Origin: Xanthomonas euvesicatoria pv. euvesicatoria
GTDB taxonomy: Bacteria; Pseudomonadota; Gammaproteobacteria; Xanthomonadales; Xanthomonadaceae
Direction: 5' to 3'
Assembly: GCF_020880415.1 (NCBI RefSeq)
Contig: NZ_JAJIUJ010000038.1
Location: forward strand, 140,661 to 204,660
Length of the DNA: 64,000 bases
Made by a program: the position numbers and the translations under genes. The notes below the pieces were generated by a model. It did no database searches. It saw only the letters and a program-made list of their open reading frames with translations, and had not been told where the DNA came from. Shown in pieces: positions 21,481-30,583 of this stretch. Numbering within the stretch: the first letter of the stretch is position 1; each line of letters begins with the position of its first letter.

Positions 21481-22017
21481 ATGGCCGACTTCAACGCGTT
21501 CTTTCCGACCTTGCTCAAACACGAAGGCGGTTTCGTCAACGATCCCGTCGATCCGGGCGGAGCCACCAACAAGGGCATCACCCTGTCGACCTTCAAGGCC
21601 TGCGCGCAGAACCTGCTGGGCATCGAGCCAAGTCTGGCGAACCTGCGTGCGTTGACCGACGCCCAGGCTGGGGTCATCTACAAGGCGCAGTACTGGGACC
21701 GGCTGCGCGCCGATCAGATCGCGCTGCAGCCGTTAGCCAACATCGTGTTCGACTTCTACGTCAACGCCGGCAACAACGCCATCAAACTGCTGCAGACCGT
21801 GCTCAACAGCCAGACCGGCGGCAAGTTGGTCGCTGACGGCCGCATGGGGCCGGCCACCTTCGCGGCGCTGGCATCCAGCAACCAGCAAGACCTGTATGCA
21901 CGCTACAAGGCCGGCCGCAGGGACTATTACCACAGGCTCGTCGCAGCGCGACCGGCGCTTGGCAAGTTTCTCAAGGGCTGGCTGGCGCGCGTGGATTCCT
22001 TTCCCGACTCGGTCTGA
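21481..22017 (+). CDS. GH108-family peptidoglycan muramidase
   Basis: The protein is 178 aa. The glycosyl hydrolase 108 domain opens with LLKHEGGFVNDPVDPGGATN, where the Glu of KHEGG is the family's catalytic acid. A C-terminal peptidoglycan-binding region includes DGRMGPATFAAL. There is no signal peptide, as in phage-type lysozymes and in Salmonella TtsA, which helps export a toxin. It would cut the sugar backbone of the cell wall. It is the first gene of an eight-gene unit. An upstream in-frame ATG (21421) would absorb the hairpin into coding sequence, but ATG 21481 fits the family. Confidence 0.85.
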   Translation: MADFNAFFPTLLKHEGGFVNDPVDPGGATNKGITLSTFKACAQNLLGIEPSLANLRALTDAQAGVIYKAQYWDRLRADQIALQPLANIVFDFYVNAGNNAIKLLQTVLNSQTGGKLVADGRMGPATFAALASSNQQDLYARYKAGRRDYYHRLVAARPALGKFLKGWLARVDSFPDSV

Positions 22018-22059
22018 GCCGGCAGCGGCCCAGCGACACTTCCTACCGACGAGCCCGAC

Positions 22060-22590
22060 ATGGCGCAGATATCCCTCAATGATCTGATCGAAGCACTGGC
22101 TGGCGCGGTCATCGACGCCCAGGACCGGATCGAGCAACACCAGATGGCCAACCTGGGTGCGTTCTTCGACGAAGACAACCGTCCTAGAAGCGTCCTGATC
22201 CGCTTGCCGTCGCAGCACCCGGAAGCGGGTGAGAACGACGAAGACCTGTATCGGGCACCGCTGTTGCCGCTGGTGTCGTCCAACGTCCTGCGGATCAAGG
22301 ATGTAGAGATCAGTTTCGATGCACAGCTCGGTGAACTCAGCGAGCTGGACGAAGCAGGCGTGCCGGATGCGTTGGCGGTTCCATCCGTCGTCGAGGACTG
22401 GCATCCCAAGCCGCCGGCGCTGCCAGGCCAGATTGGCATCGATCTCGGCTCCAACGCAAAAAATGCACGAAACAGTGCGGTGCACGTCGTGTTGCGCGTG
22501 GAAGGCAGCGAGCCGACCGAGGGCGTGGCACGTCTCATCAATCGCCTTGCGCAGTCGCAAGGTGTGTTCAAGACGGTCAAGGGAGAGTAA
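22060..22590 (+). CDS. DUF2589-like protein, first paralogue
   Basis: The protein is 176 aa, acidic, soluble, with no signal. A short N-terminal helix (LNDLIEALAGAVIDAQDRI) is followed by APLLPLVSSNVLRIKDVEISFDAQL and a C-terminal NSAVHVVLRVEGSEPTEGVARLINRL. The middle and end line up with the next gene, which I recognise as DUF2589, so the two are paralogues. Function is unknown for the family. It starts 42 nt after the GH108 stop. Confidence 0.7.
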   Translation: MAQISLNDLIEALAGAVIDAQDRIEQHQMANLGAFFDEDNRPRSVLIRLPSQHPEAGENDEDLYRAPLLPLVSSNVLRIKDVEISFDAQLGELSELDEAGVPDALAVPSVVEDWHPKPPALPGQIGIDLGSNAKNARNSAVHVVLRVEGSEPTEGVARLINRLAQSQGVFKTVKGE

Positions 22591-22641
22591 CGCCCGCCGT
22601 CATCGCTTTCTTCTTAAACAACCGTTCTTCAGGAGAACATC

Positions 22642-23259
22642 ATGAGCGATATCGTCAACATGTCCGACCAGTTCAAGGGCCTGCCGATGGCAGACCTGAT
22701 CGGCGCTCCGCTGCGTGCAGCCTGCGATGCGCAGGTCATGCTGGCACGGGCCACCGCCGACTTCATCAAGGTCATCGGCTTTCTGCCGCCGACCGACCCT
22801 GCCGATCCCAACGGGAACGGCGGCACGCGCACCGCGCAGTTCAAATTCAAGCGCCCGGTCGAAGACCCTAGCGGTACCGGCATGGCAGAGGAAGAAGTCG
22901 AGATCGTTGTACCGCTGTTGACCCTCGTCAACGTCCCCAACCTGAGCATTCAGACCGTGGACGTCACCTTCGATATGGAAGTCAAATCCTCGTTCTCGGA
23001 AAAGGAAGCCGAAGACAAGAGCCTCAAGGTGGATCTGGAAGCCAGCGTCGGCTGGGGCGTCTTCAAGGCCAAGGTCAACGTGCAGGGCTCCGTGTCCAGC
23101 CACAAGGAAAATACCCGCTCTTCGGATAACTCGGCAAAGTATCACGTCGCGCTGCACGCCGAAGATCGCGGCACGCCCGAAGGCCTGTCGCGTGTGCTCG
23201 ACATCCTGCAGACCGCTGCGGCCCCACGCAAAGTCACCGCACCTGTGCCGGTGCCGTAA
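22642..23259 (+). CDS. DUF2589 protein, second paralogue
   Basis: The protein is 205 aa. The DUF2589 pattern is an N-terminal helix (LIGAPLRAACDAQVMLARAT), then VPLLTLVNVPNLSIQTVDV, then FDMEV, then a charged strand (SSFSEKEAEDKSLKVDLEAS) and SAKYHVALHAEDRGTPEGLS. The fold is probably mostly beta. ATG 22642 has AGGAGA a few bases upstream. Fifty-one nt separate it from the previous gene. No function is established; context suggests it works with the lysozyme. Confidence 0.75.
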   Translation: MSDIVNMSDQFKGLPMADLIGAPLRAACDAQVMLARATADFIKVIGFLPPTDPADPNGNGGTRTAQFKFKRPVEDPSGTGMAEEEVEIVVPLLTLVNVPNLSIQTVDVTFDMEVKSSFSEKEAEDKSLKVDLEASVGWGVFKAKVNVQGSVSSHKENTRSSDNSAKYHVALHAEDRGTPEGLSRVLDILQTAAAPRKVTAPVPVP

Positions 23260-23305
23260 CGTCGCTAGTGCGTCCCGTACTTTCCCCTAACCCGAGTCGT
23301 TGCCG

Positions 23306-23566
23306 ATGATGGATTTTTCAGAAGTCAGTTTCATCAAGCGCATCGTCGTCGGCAGCGACAACCCGGCAAAAATGCAGACTGCCGAGCAGGTCGAAGCCGC
23401 GCAGCAGTTGCTCAATCGCTGCCTCAGCGAAGCGCCCAGGGGGGCAATTCTCGGAATCGAGAAGAGCTTCAATATCCTGCAGTTGGGCGAGCACCAGGTC
23501 GTGCTGCAATGGCTGTGCTACCACGTCGGGTTCAAGCGCAAGCCGGTCTGGCTGACGGAGGCATAG
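23306..23566 (+). CDS. Small hypothetical protein in the GH108-DUF2589 operon
   Basis: About 86 aa, soluble, no signal. It starts MMDFSEVSFIKRIVVGSDN; two adjacent ATGs (23306, 23309) are possible. The C-terminus ends VVLQWLCYHVGFKRKPVWL. I do not recognise a family. Its stop abuts the next start, which supports it being a real gene in the operon. Confidence 0.6.
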   Translation: MMDFSEVSFIKRIVVGSDNPAKMQTAEQVEAAQQLLNRCLSEAPRGAILGIEKSFNILQLGEHQVVLQWLCYHVGFKRKPVWLTEA

Positions 23567-24040
23567 ATGGCACGTGCGAGCTATTGCCTCGACACCTTCG
23601 TGGAGCTGCTCGACCAGGCCGTCCGACGCGCGCAACAGCGGTGCCGCCAGCGGCACGCTGCAGTCGTAAATGCCGCGGCGGCCGCATGCGACCTGTGGGT
23701 GCAGTGCATGGATGCAGAGCAAACGGCGCAGGCCGAAACGGCAACCCTGTTCTCCATTCCTGTATGCCAATTGCGTGCGCTGCGGCTGCAGCAAATCAGC
23801 GAGCTTTCGTTGACGCTGCAAGTGCAGATCGAGCCGGTCACGCAGGCCGACGGTGCACCCGGGTTGGCATTGCGTCTTGCGCCGCCAGATGGCCGTACGC
23901 CTGGGCATACGCTGAAGATCAGCTATCAAGGAGCCGAGCGTCCGCGTGGCGTGCTTTGGTTCGATGGTGTCGCACTGAAGGAGTGGACGCTGCACCCGTT
24001 CATGGACGTGCCACTATCCGATCCAGGAGCGCTGCGGTGA
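23567..24040 (+). CDS. Hypothetical protein, possible distant DUF2589 relative
   Basis: The protein is 157 aa, soluble. An N-terminal helix rich in Ala and Arg is followed by LFSIPVCQLRALRLQQISEL and SLTLQVQIE. This recalls the PLLTLVNVPNLSIQTVDV segment of the two preceding genes. The C-terminal half (HTLKISYQGAERPRGVLW) is beta-like. The relationship is a reading of pattern, not a scored alignment. It begins directly after the preceding stop and overlaps the next GTG by 4 nt. Confidence 0.6.
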   Translation: MARASYCLDTFVELLDQAVRRAQQRCRQRHAAVVNAAAAACDLWVQCMDAEQTAQAETATLFSIPVCQLRALRLQQISELSLTLQVQIEPVTQADGAPGLALRLAPPDGRTPGHTLKISYQGAERPRGVLWFDGVALKEWTLHPFMDVPLSDPGALR

Positions 24041-24375
24041 GGCTGCTGCTGTCGGATGCCGATGCCCGGGCGCTCGCCGAGCGGCTGGGAACCGATGTGG
24101 CCGCCTTGCATGCAGATCTCTGTCGGCAGTCCCGGCGCAAGCTGCGATCCAGCTTCGTCATCTGCCTGGTCGTTGTTCTGGTTATCGCTGCGTTCGGTGT
24201 GCTGAGCGGCAGCGTGATCGATCTCTCCATGCTTTCCAATTTCTTATCGGAGCTTTTTCATGGCTGGTCAACATCGCTATCGACATCACATTTTGCGCAT
24301 CACCTCGGCACTTGCCTTGTGTGTATCGCTGACCGCAGCGCAGGCAGCTCCGGCGGGCGGGATTCCGGCTGGTGA
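24037..24375 (+). CDS. Small single-span membrane protein, overlapping the next gene
   Basis: About 112 aa from GTG 24037, which overlaps the previous stop as GTGA. The soluble N-terminal part (LLSDADARALAERLGTDVAA) precedes one strong hydrophobic helix (SFVICLVVVLVIAAFGVLSG, about 39-58). The last 116 nt overlap the start of the next gene in another frame. That makes either the C-terminal tail or this whole assignment uncertain. A holin-like or scaffold role would fit the operon but is speculation. Confidence 0.5.
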   Translation: MRLLLSDADARALAERLGTDVAALHADLCRQSRRKLRSSFVICLVVVLVIAAFGVLSGSVIDLSMLSNFLSELFHGWSTSLSTSHFAHHLGTCLVCIADRSAGSSGGRDSGW

Positions 24376-25003
24376 CTGGCGCGGCATCCTGTCCGCCAGC
24401 GGCAGTGCTGGGCCGGTCTACGTCCGTCTGAGTGCGCGCGCGGCTGGAGGCGAGGGTACCCAGGTGGCGGATCTGCGATTCGGGCCTCCCTACAATTGCG
24501 CGCTCGAGTTGCGCGCGCAGCCGGACGGGTATGGTTTGCTGTCGCGCAATGGCGGCAAGTTCTGCGAGGCGCTGACCGGCGGGCTTGCCCAACTCCAGAT
24601 CGCAGAGGGTGGGGCGCACGGGATGCAGCTCACCTTGTCTGGCAGCGCCTCGCCGCTCGTCGTCGCCCTGAGTCAGAGCAGTGCTGGATTGGCCGAAGCC
24701 GGGCGCTGGCGTGGGGCGGGGCTGATCTCCGCCCAGCTGGAAATCGTGGCGACCACGATCCGTCCCGGCGACGTGCTCGGTCGCCTGCGTTACGGTGCTC
24801 CACGGGATTGCCAGGTGGAATTGCGCTATGCCGGGCGTGCAGCAGGTGCGTTGAATGCCTGGGTCGTGGCCAACGATAGAGGCTATTGCCGTCAGCTCAG
24901 CGATGCCCAGGCCAGTCTGCAGGTTCGTGCAGATGGCAGTGCCGAGCTTGCATTGCTGTTGAAGGGACAGCGAGAGACGGCGCTGTTCGAGCGGATGCCT
25001 TGA
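24260..25003 (+). CDS. Secreted protein with two repeated domains
   Basis: The protein is 247 aa. The signal peptide is ILRITSALALCVSLTAAQAA, with cleavage near residue 30. The mature part is two tandem repeats, about 38-138 and 148-245. Each begins with a G-x-W-R-G motif (GDWRGILS, GRWRGAGL) and contains a cysteine pair (C80/C102 and C184/C210), with LRFGPPYNCALELR matching LRYGAPRDCQVELR. ATG 24260 has CGGAG 8 nt upstream. I recognise no family; it looks like a small periplasmic beta protein with two disulfides. Confidence 0.68.
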   Translation: MAGQHRYRHHILRITSALALCVSLTAAQAAPAGGIPAGDWRGILSASGSAGPVYVRLSARAAGGEGTQVADLRFGPPYNCALELRAQPDGYGLLSRNGGKFCEALTGGLAQLQIAEGGAHGMQLTLSGSASPLVVALSQSSAGLAEAGRWRGAGLISAQLEIVATTIRPGDVLGRLRYGAPRDCQVELRYAGRAAGALNAWVVANDRGYCRQLSDAQASLQVRADGSAELALLLKGQRETALFERMP

Positions 25004-25042
25004 GGTGTCGTAGCCGCGTGGCTGCCAGTAAGGACGTCATTT

Positions 25043-26041
25043 ATGTGGAAGCGAGCCAGTCGGCGCGCCGGCCTACGACGACGCGCAGTGGCCCAGCCGG
25101 TCCCGCCGGCGGATTTCGGCGGGCCGGCATTTTCCAGCGTGCTCGAACAACTGGAGCTCGAATGCCGGGCGATGGTGTCCTACGCACTGAAGCAAGGTCT
25201 GGCGATGTCTCCCGATCTGCCTGGCCGGCTGGCAGAGCTGCGCGTGATGCCTGGCGCCTCCTTGCACGGCGAATCCGGCGCGCGCGAATTGGCCGGTCTG
25301 CACCGACAGCTGGTGCGTGCGATCCAGCCGGCAACGCCGCAGGCGGTGGTGCTGATCGAGCGCGAGCGCCTGCGCGGTGGCTGGTTGCGCTGGCTGGGGC
25401 CGATTCCGTTGATCCGCACCTTGACCTTGACCTCGGTCGGTTGCCTGGCCTCAGTGGTCGGTCTGGCAATGTCCAGCCTGGTGAACGAGCACAACATCAC
25501 GCTGGGCTTCCTCGCTTCCTCGGGGAGCACGCTGGGCTGGAATGTGATGTTCATCCTGGCCTGTGCCGGACTCGGTGCAGCGTTTTCCGCGTTGTTCCAA
25601 GCCCATCGTTACGTTGCCGACGCAACATACGATCCGCGCTTCGATTCCTCCTATGCCGCGCGCATGATCCTCGGTCTCATCGCTGGCCTGATCCTGGTGG
25701 AGTTGCTGCCGGAGAATCTTTTTGCTGACAGCAGCCTGGGCGCGTTCGGAAAGCCCGCACTGGCGATGATGGGCGGCTTCTCGGCAAGCGCGGTGTATCG
25801 CCTGCTGCAACGCATGGTCGAGGTCATGGAAACGGTCGTGCGCGGCGATTCCGGCCAACAAGCCGCTGCCGCGATCCAGTCGCAGCGTGCGTCGGCCGAA
25901 TCCGAAAGCATCCGCGCCCGTGGCGAACTTGCCGCGGGTCTGTTGGACCTGCAGCGTGAGATGCAGGCCGATCCGCGCCTGGATCAGGTGCGCCAGCAAC
26001 TGACCGGCCTTGCCAGGCAGATGATGTCAGACGAGTCCTGA
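25043..26041 (+). CDS. Four-helix membrane protein, last gene of the operon
   Basis: The protein is 332 aa. A basic N-terminus and a soluble segment (about 25-118) precede four hydrophobic helices at about 123-146, 163-186, 205-222 and 237-255. A charged helical C-terminal tail (about 260-332) could form a coiled coil. I do not recognise a family. It starts 39 nt after the secreted protein gene. A structural or export role with the lysozyme and DUF2589 proteins is inference. Confidence 0.65.
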   Translation: MWKRASRRAGLRRRAVAQPVPPADFGGPAFSSVLEQLELECRAMVSYALKQGLAMSPDLPGRLAELRVMPGASLHGESGARELAGLHRQLVRAIQPATPQAVVLIERERLRGGWLRWLGPIPLIRTLTLTSVGCLASVVGLAMSSLVNEHNITLGFLASSGSTLGWNVMFILACAGLGAAFSALFQAHRYVADATYDPRFDSSYAARMILGLIAGLILVELLPENLFADSSLGAFGKPALAMMGGFSASAVYRLLQRMVEVMETVVRGDSGQQAAAAIQSQRASAESESIRARGELAAGLLDLQREMQADPRLDQVRQQLTGLARQMMSDES

Positions 26042-26413
26042 TCGTTCGCGCATGAAATGCGCTCAACACGCGCGTGCGCCCTTTTTTGCCCGTCCGTAGA
26101 GTGCGGTTTGGCACGGCCTGCCGGACATCAGGTGGCAGCACGCTTTCGCGTTGTGCGGCATAGCTCGCTTCGGCGTCGGCGCAAATTGCGTAACACGCTT
26201 CAGGCAGGCGCACCCGACACGGCGCCTCAGCGACATTAGCGGCGTTGTCGATACCAGCATCTGATGCTCGCCAAATCAGTTCAAGACCGATGGCCCGGAG
26301 ATAAGCGTGTGACAAGCTCGCTCAAGTGCTCCTGCCGAGCATCTGCCGATTCGCTGCAGCGCGCCGCGTGCAAGCCGCTGCACAGCGCGGTCCCCATTCG
26401 TGCACCAGAGGGT
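26042..26413. other. 372-nt gap between the operon and the LuxR-type regulator
   Basis: A 6-bp hairpin GCGCAT/ATGCGC (26048-26062) and, 20 nt later, a T6 run (26082-26087) may together end the operon, but hairpin and T-run are not adjacent. Nothing else recognisable; weak reading frames here are not convincing. Confidence 0.4.
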
Positions 26414-27127
26414 ATGATGAAGACACGTATCGTCGTCGCTGCCGATCGCACCATCCTTGTGGAAGGGATGGTCGCTTTGCTGCAAAAGGTTCCCGGTATC
26501 GAAGTGGTAGGCCATGCAGAAGACGGGCTGGCATGTCTTCAGATCGCCGCCAGAGAGCGCCCTGATATCGTTCTGGTGGATGTGCTCCTACCCGGCCTCA
26601 ATGGTATCGATCTGACGCGGCGCTTGATGCAGCGCAGCCCCAACAGCCGGGCAATCTGTATCGCTCCGTCCGATGCCTGTACCCAGGCCAGCGCAGTCTT
26701 CGAAGCTGGCGCCAAAGCATATCTGGCGCGAACCAGCCGTTTTGCCGAATTGCTGCGGGCAATTCAATGCGTCATCCAGGATCAGACCTACATCAGCCCG
26801 CAGATGTCGCGTTCGCTGATCGCCGGGCTGCGTCGAGCCGCCAAGGCCGATTCGGCCTACACCCGACTCACCTCACGCGAGCGCGAAATCGTGCAGCTCT
26901 ATTCGGAAGGCCTGTCCACCAGGCAGATCGCCAACCGCTTGCACCTGAGCGTGAAGACGGTGGGGACGCATCGCGAAAACTGCATGTTGAAGCTCAATAT
27001 CCAAAGCATCGCTCAGCTGACCCGTTATGCGATCGCCCAGGGCCTTTCTCCGCTTGAAGCTGCAATCGACGGTAACAGTGAGTCATCCGATGGCTGCGTA
27101 GCGCAGCACATGCGCCGTGCCGGCTGA
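26414..27127 (+). CDS. NarL/LuxR-type response regulator with degenerate receiver
   Basis: The protein is 237 aa. The receiver domain (about 1-120) keeps the phosphoacceptor Asp56 (IVLVDVLLPGLNG). It has Ala10 where the acidic pair normally starts (VVAADRT), Ala84 at the conserved Thr/Ser and Arg106 at the conserved Lys. A LuxR HTH follows (LTSREREIVQLYSEGLSTRQ, then HLSVKTVGTHRENCMLKL). No kinase gene is adjacent. Regulation may be independent of phosphorylation. AGAGGG precedes the twin ATGs 26414 and 26417. Confidence 0.85.
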   Translation: MMKTRIVVAADRTILVEGMVALLQKVPGIEVVGHAEDGLACLQIAARERPDIVLVDVLLPGLNGIDLTRRLMQRSPNSRAICIAPSDACTQASAVFEAGAKAYLARTSRFAELLRAIQCVIQDQTYISPQMSRSLIAGLRRAAKADSAYTRLTSREREIVQLYSEGLSTRQIANRLHLSVKTVGTHRENCMLKLNIQSIAQLTRYAIAQGLSPLEAAIDGNSESSDGCVAQHMRRAG

Positions 27128-27463
27128 GGCGTGTCGGCATGCACTGCGGTACATCGACGTCGGCACATTTCTGAGCGCCAAAAGCGCCGATCTGGCTGGC
27201 GCGCTGTCCAAGGCCGGCAATGGTGCCGTTGCCGGCGCGCGAGGCGGCAATTTGGAGTCGATTCAACGGCTGGAGCGAATGCTCGAACATGACCGCACCG
27301 GCAAACTACTGCTCATGCCATGAGCGTCGCGAAGGGCAATTCCTTACGAAGTGGGAGACACCTGCAATGACCTGTGCGCGGGCCGATGCAGGCGTCGGCC
27401 GCAGTGTGGCCGACGCGCCCCAGCCGTTTGGTGACTAGCCGTTCGGGGTACGAAGCGGCCGCC
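27128..27463. other. 336-nt intergenic region, no confident gene
   Basis: A 68-codon plus-strand frame (GTG 27117 to 27323) overlaps the regulator stop and has moderately coding-like third positions. No family or ribosome binding site supports it. I see no repeat or terminator here. Confidence 0.35.
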
Positions 27464-28099
27464 TCAGCGCGTCGTATCGACATCCAGCGCCGCCTGCATC
27501 AATGCTGCGATGGCGTGCGCGTCTTGGTCGGCTTGCTGCGTCAGGAACTGGGCGACACTGCGTTGATTGCCGGCCGGGTGGTTCTGGCTCAGCTTGAAGG
27601 TGAGCTCGATGCGGCTTGGAACGAAGCGGAAGCCGACCAGGCCGCGCAATTGCCGGCGATGACTGTCGCGCTCCATTTCGAACTGCCAATCGCTGCCCAC
27701 GCGCTGCTCGAAGTGCGCGCTCATGCGCGCAATCAGACTGCCCAGCGCGTTTTCATCGCTCACCTGGTTGCAGCGTCCATGCAGGTGCGCAACGGCGTAG
27801 TTCCAGGTGGGCACACGCGCAGCTGCGTTTTTGTCCAGGTACCAGGTGGGCGAGACATAGGCATGCGGGCCCTGCAACACCATGACCGCGTCGCCAGCAG
27901 TGCGCGCCTGCGGATTGGGGCGTGCCCAATGGCCTTCGATCACGACATCCTGGCCATCGCGCTGATACAGCACCGGCAGGTGCGAGATCGCCGGCTGCCT
28001 GTCCTCGTCCTGGCTGATCAGGGTGACGAACGCATCGCGCGCGAACAGCCAGTCCAGCAAGGCCAGATCGGTCTGCGCAAATGCGCGCGGGGCGTACAT
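27464..28099 (-). CDS. paiB: PaiB-family FMN-binding protein
   Basis: The protein is 211 aa. The PaiB pattern is complete: start MYAPRAFAQTD, HLPVLYQRDG, GPHAYVSPTWY, VPTWNYAVAHLHG, GLVGFRFVPSRIEL and the late signature FKLSQNHP. It has a split-barrel FMN-binding fold. Bacillus PaiB was described as a repressor of sporulation and protease genes; the biochemical role in this lineage is not known. It ends a run of closely spaced genes that begins with asnS. Confidence 0.88.
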   Translation of the reverse strand: MYAPRAFAQTDLALLDWLFARDAFVTLISQDEDRQPAISHLPVLYQRDGQDVVIEGHWARPNPQARTAGDAVMVLQGPHAYVSPTWYLDKNAAARVPTWNYAVAHLHGRCNQVSDENALGSLIARMSAHFEQRVGSDWQFEMERDSHRRQLRGLVGFRFVPSRIELTFKLSQNHPAGNQRSVAQFLTQQADQDAHAIAALMQAALDVDTTR

Positions 28100-28100
28100 G

Positions 28101-28427
28101 TCAGGCGCGGCCGCCCATGTTCACGACCATGCGCGCACGCAGCTCGGCATCGTCGTTACCTTGGGGCGGCGAGACTTCATGCAGCGAAAAGCCGCGGATG
28201 AGCGCGTCTTCCTCGTCCAGCCCTTCCAGTGCCACGAATTCGGCATCGAACAAGGCTGCGCGTGCGCTGTCTTCGCTGTCGTAGGGCAGCGTCTTGCCGT
28301 CGCTGTCCAGTACCTCGGCGGTGCCGGCTTCGTTGACGCGCAGGCGCGCCCAGATCAGCGTGCGGCCGATCGTGGCCAGCCACCAGGAGTCGCGGGCGCC
28401 CTGCAGGGTGTCTTCGTAAGTGGTCAT
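28101..28427 (-). CDS. Conserved hypothetical protein, 108 aa
   Basis: From ATG 28427 (MTTYEDTLQGARDSWWLATI) the protein is acidic and soluble, with LPYDSEDSARAALFDAEFVA and a final VVNMGGRA. I recognise no family. Its ATG overlaps the upstream stop by 4 nt, and paiB starts just after it, so it is translated as part of that series. Confidence 0.65.
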   Translation of the reverse strand: MTTYEDTLQGARDSWWLATIGRTLIWARLRVNEAGTAEVLDSDGKTLPYDSEDSARAALFDAEFVALEGLDEEDALIRGFSLHEVSPPQGNDDAELRARMVVNMGGRA

Positions 28428-28729
28428 TGCATTACCTTGGAAAGCAGGCCGAGCAGGGCCGCCATGCCCAGGCCGAAAAAGATGGTGAGCAGCGAGAGCC
28501 AGGCGGGTGTGGCCAGACCGGACAGCGCAGTGTCGCGGTAGCTGCGGTAACGGCGCGCCAATAACCAGCGCAACGCCACAGGGCTGATGAAGGCAGGGTC
28601 GCCGAAGCTGGCCAATGCCTCCGGGTGGCGGTCGCGCATGTGCACCAGGGTCAGCGGCCAGAAGATCAGCAGCGCGGTCAACCCGGCGACGGCGACACCC
28701 ACAAAACACAGTGCGAAGAACAGGGTCAT
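28424..28729 (-). CDS. Small membrane protein, 101 aa
   Basis: Two hydrophobic helices (LFFALCFVGVAVAGLTALLI and WLSLLTIFFGLGMAALLGLL) flank a basic loop with HPEALASFGDPAF. The start is ATG 28729, overlapping the preceding stop by 4 nt; the stop overlaps the following start by 4 nt. No family recognised. It may pair with the neighbouring 85-aa membrane protein. Confidence 0.68.
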   Translation of the reverse strand: MTLFFALCFVGVAVAGLTALLIFWPLTLVHMRDRHPEALASFGDPAFISPVALRWLLARRYRSYRDTALSGLATPAWLSLLTIFFGLGMAALLGLLSKVMQ

Positions 28730-28983
28730 GTGGCCGCCAGCAGGAGTGCGAGTTTGGGGAGTGTCGCGCCGATGACCAACGCGGCGATGGACCAACGCAT
28801 TGGACCGGTGGCATGCCGGGTTGCGGCGCGCGCGGCGTCGGTCTGCCACCAGCGTTGCGGCTCCAGTTGGCGCGCTGCCAGCCGCGCCAGCAACACGCTC
28901 CGTACCGCCGTCAGCCCGGCCATGATCGCCGCTAGCCAGAAGGCCAGCGATTGCAGCAGGGGGACGGCGGCCGGCAAGCTCAC
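28726..28983 (-). CDS. Small membrane protein, 85 aa
   Basis: From GTG 28983 (VSLPAAVPLLQSLAFWLAAI). Helices include LQSLAFWLAAIMAGLTAVRS and SIAALVIGATLPKLALLLAA. GGAG sits 7 nt upstream, inside the end of asnS. The gene starts one base after the asnS stop. No family recognised. Confidence 0.62.
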   Translation of the reverse strand: MSLPAAVPLLQSLAFWLAAIMAGLTAVRSVLLARLAARQLEPQRWWQTDAARAATRHATGPMRWSIAALVIGATLPKLALLLAAT

Positions 28984-28984
28984 C

Positions 28985-30379
<1,395 letters not shown>

Positions 30380-30551
30380 GACTGTTCCTCGCCGTAGCGA
30401 CCTTGAATGGCCTGCGAGTTTACTGGCTGCGGCCGCGCCGGCGCGAGCATCTGAACCGCGTGCCGACGGCGGCGCTTGTCGCAGGCGCAGGCTGCCCCCA
30501 TCTGTTGCGGACGCCGCCACTCAGCGTTCTGCCCGGTTGTTGCGGCCTCGC

Positions 30552-30557
30552 TATACT
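30552..30557 (+). promoter_or_regulatory. Candidate -10 box for the A-type Fe-S carrier gene
   Basis: TATACT lies 26 nt before ATG 30584. The -35 region is weak. No operator was recognised. Confidence 0.35.
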
Positions 30558-30583
30558 TGCCACCACTGTTTCGGAGTGCCCTC

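Noticed and set aside
26048..26087. Terminator after the GH108 operon
   Set aside because: The hairpin and the T-run are 20 nt apart and the sequence between them pairs poorly, so it is mentioned only in the gap entry.
27117..27323. 68-codon frame after the LuxR-type regulator
   Set aside because: GTG start overlapping the regulator, with no ribosome binding site and no family; kept only as a remark.
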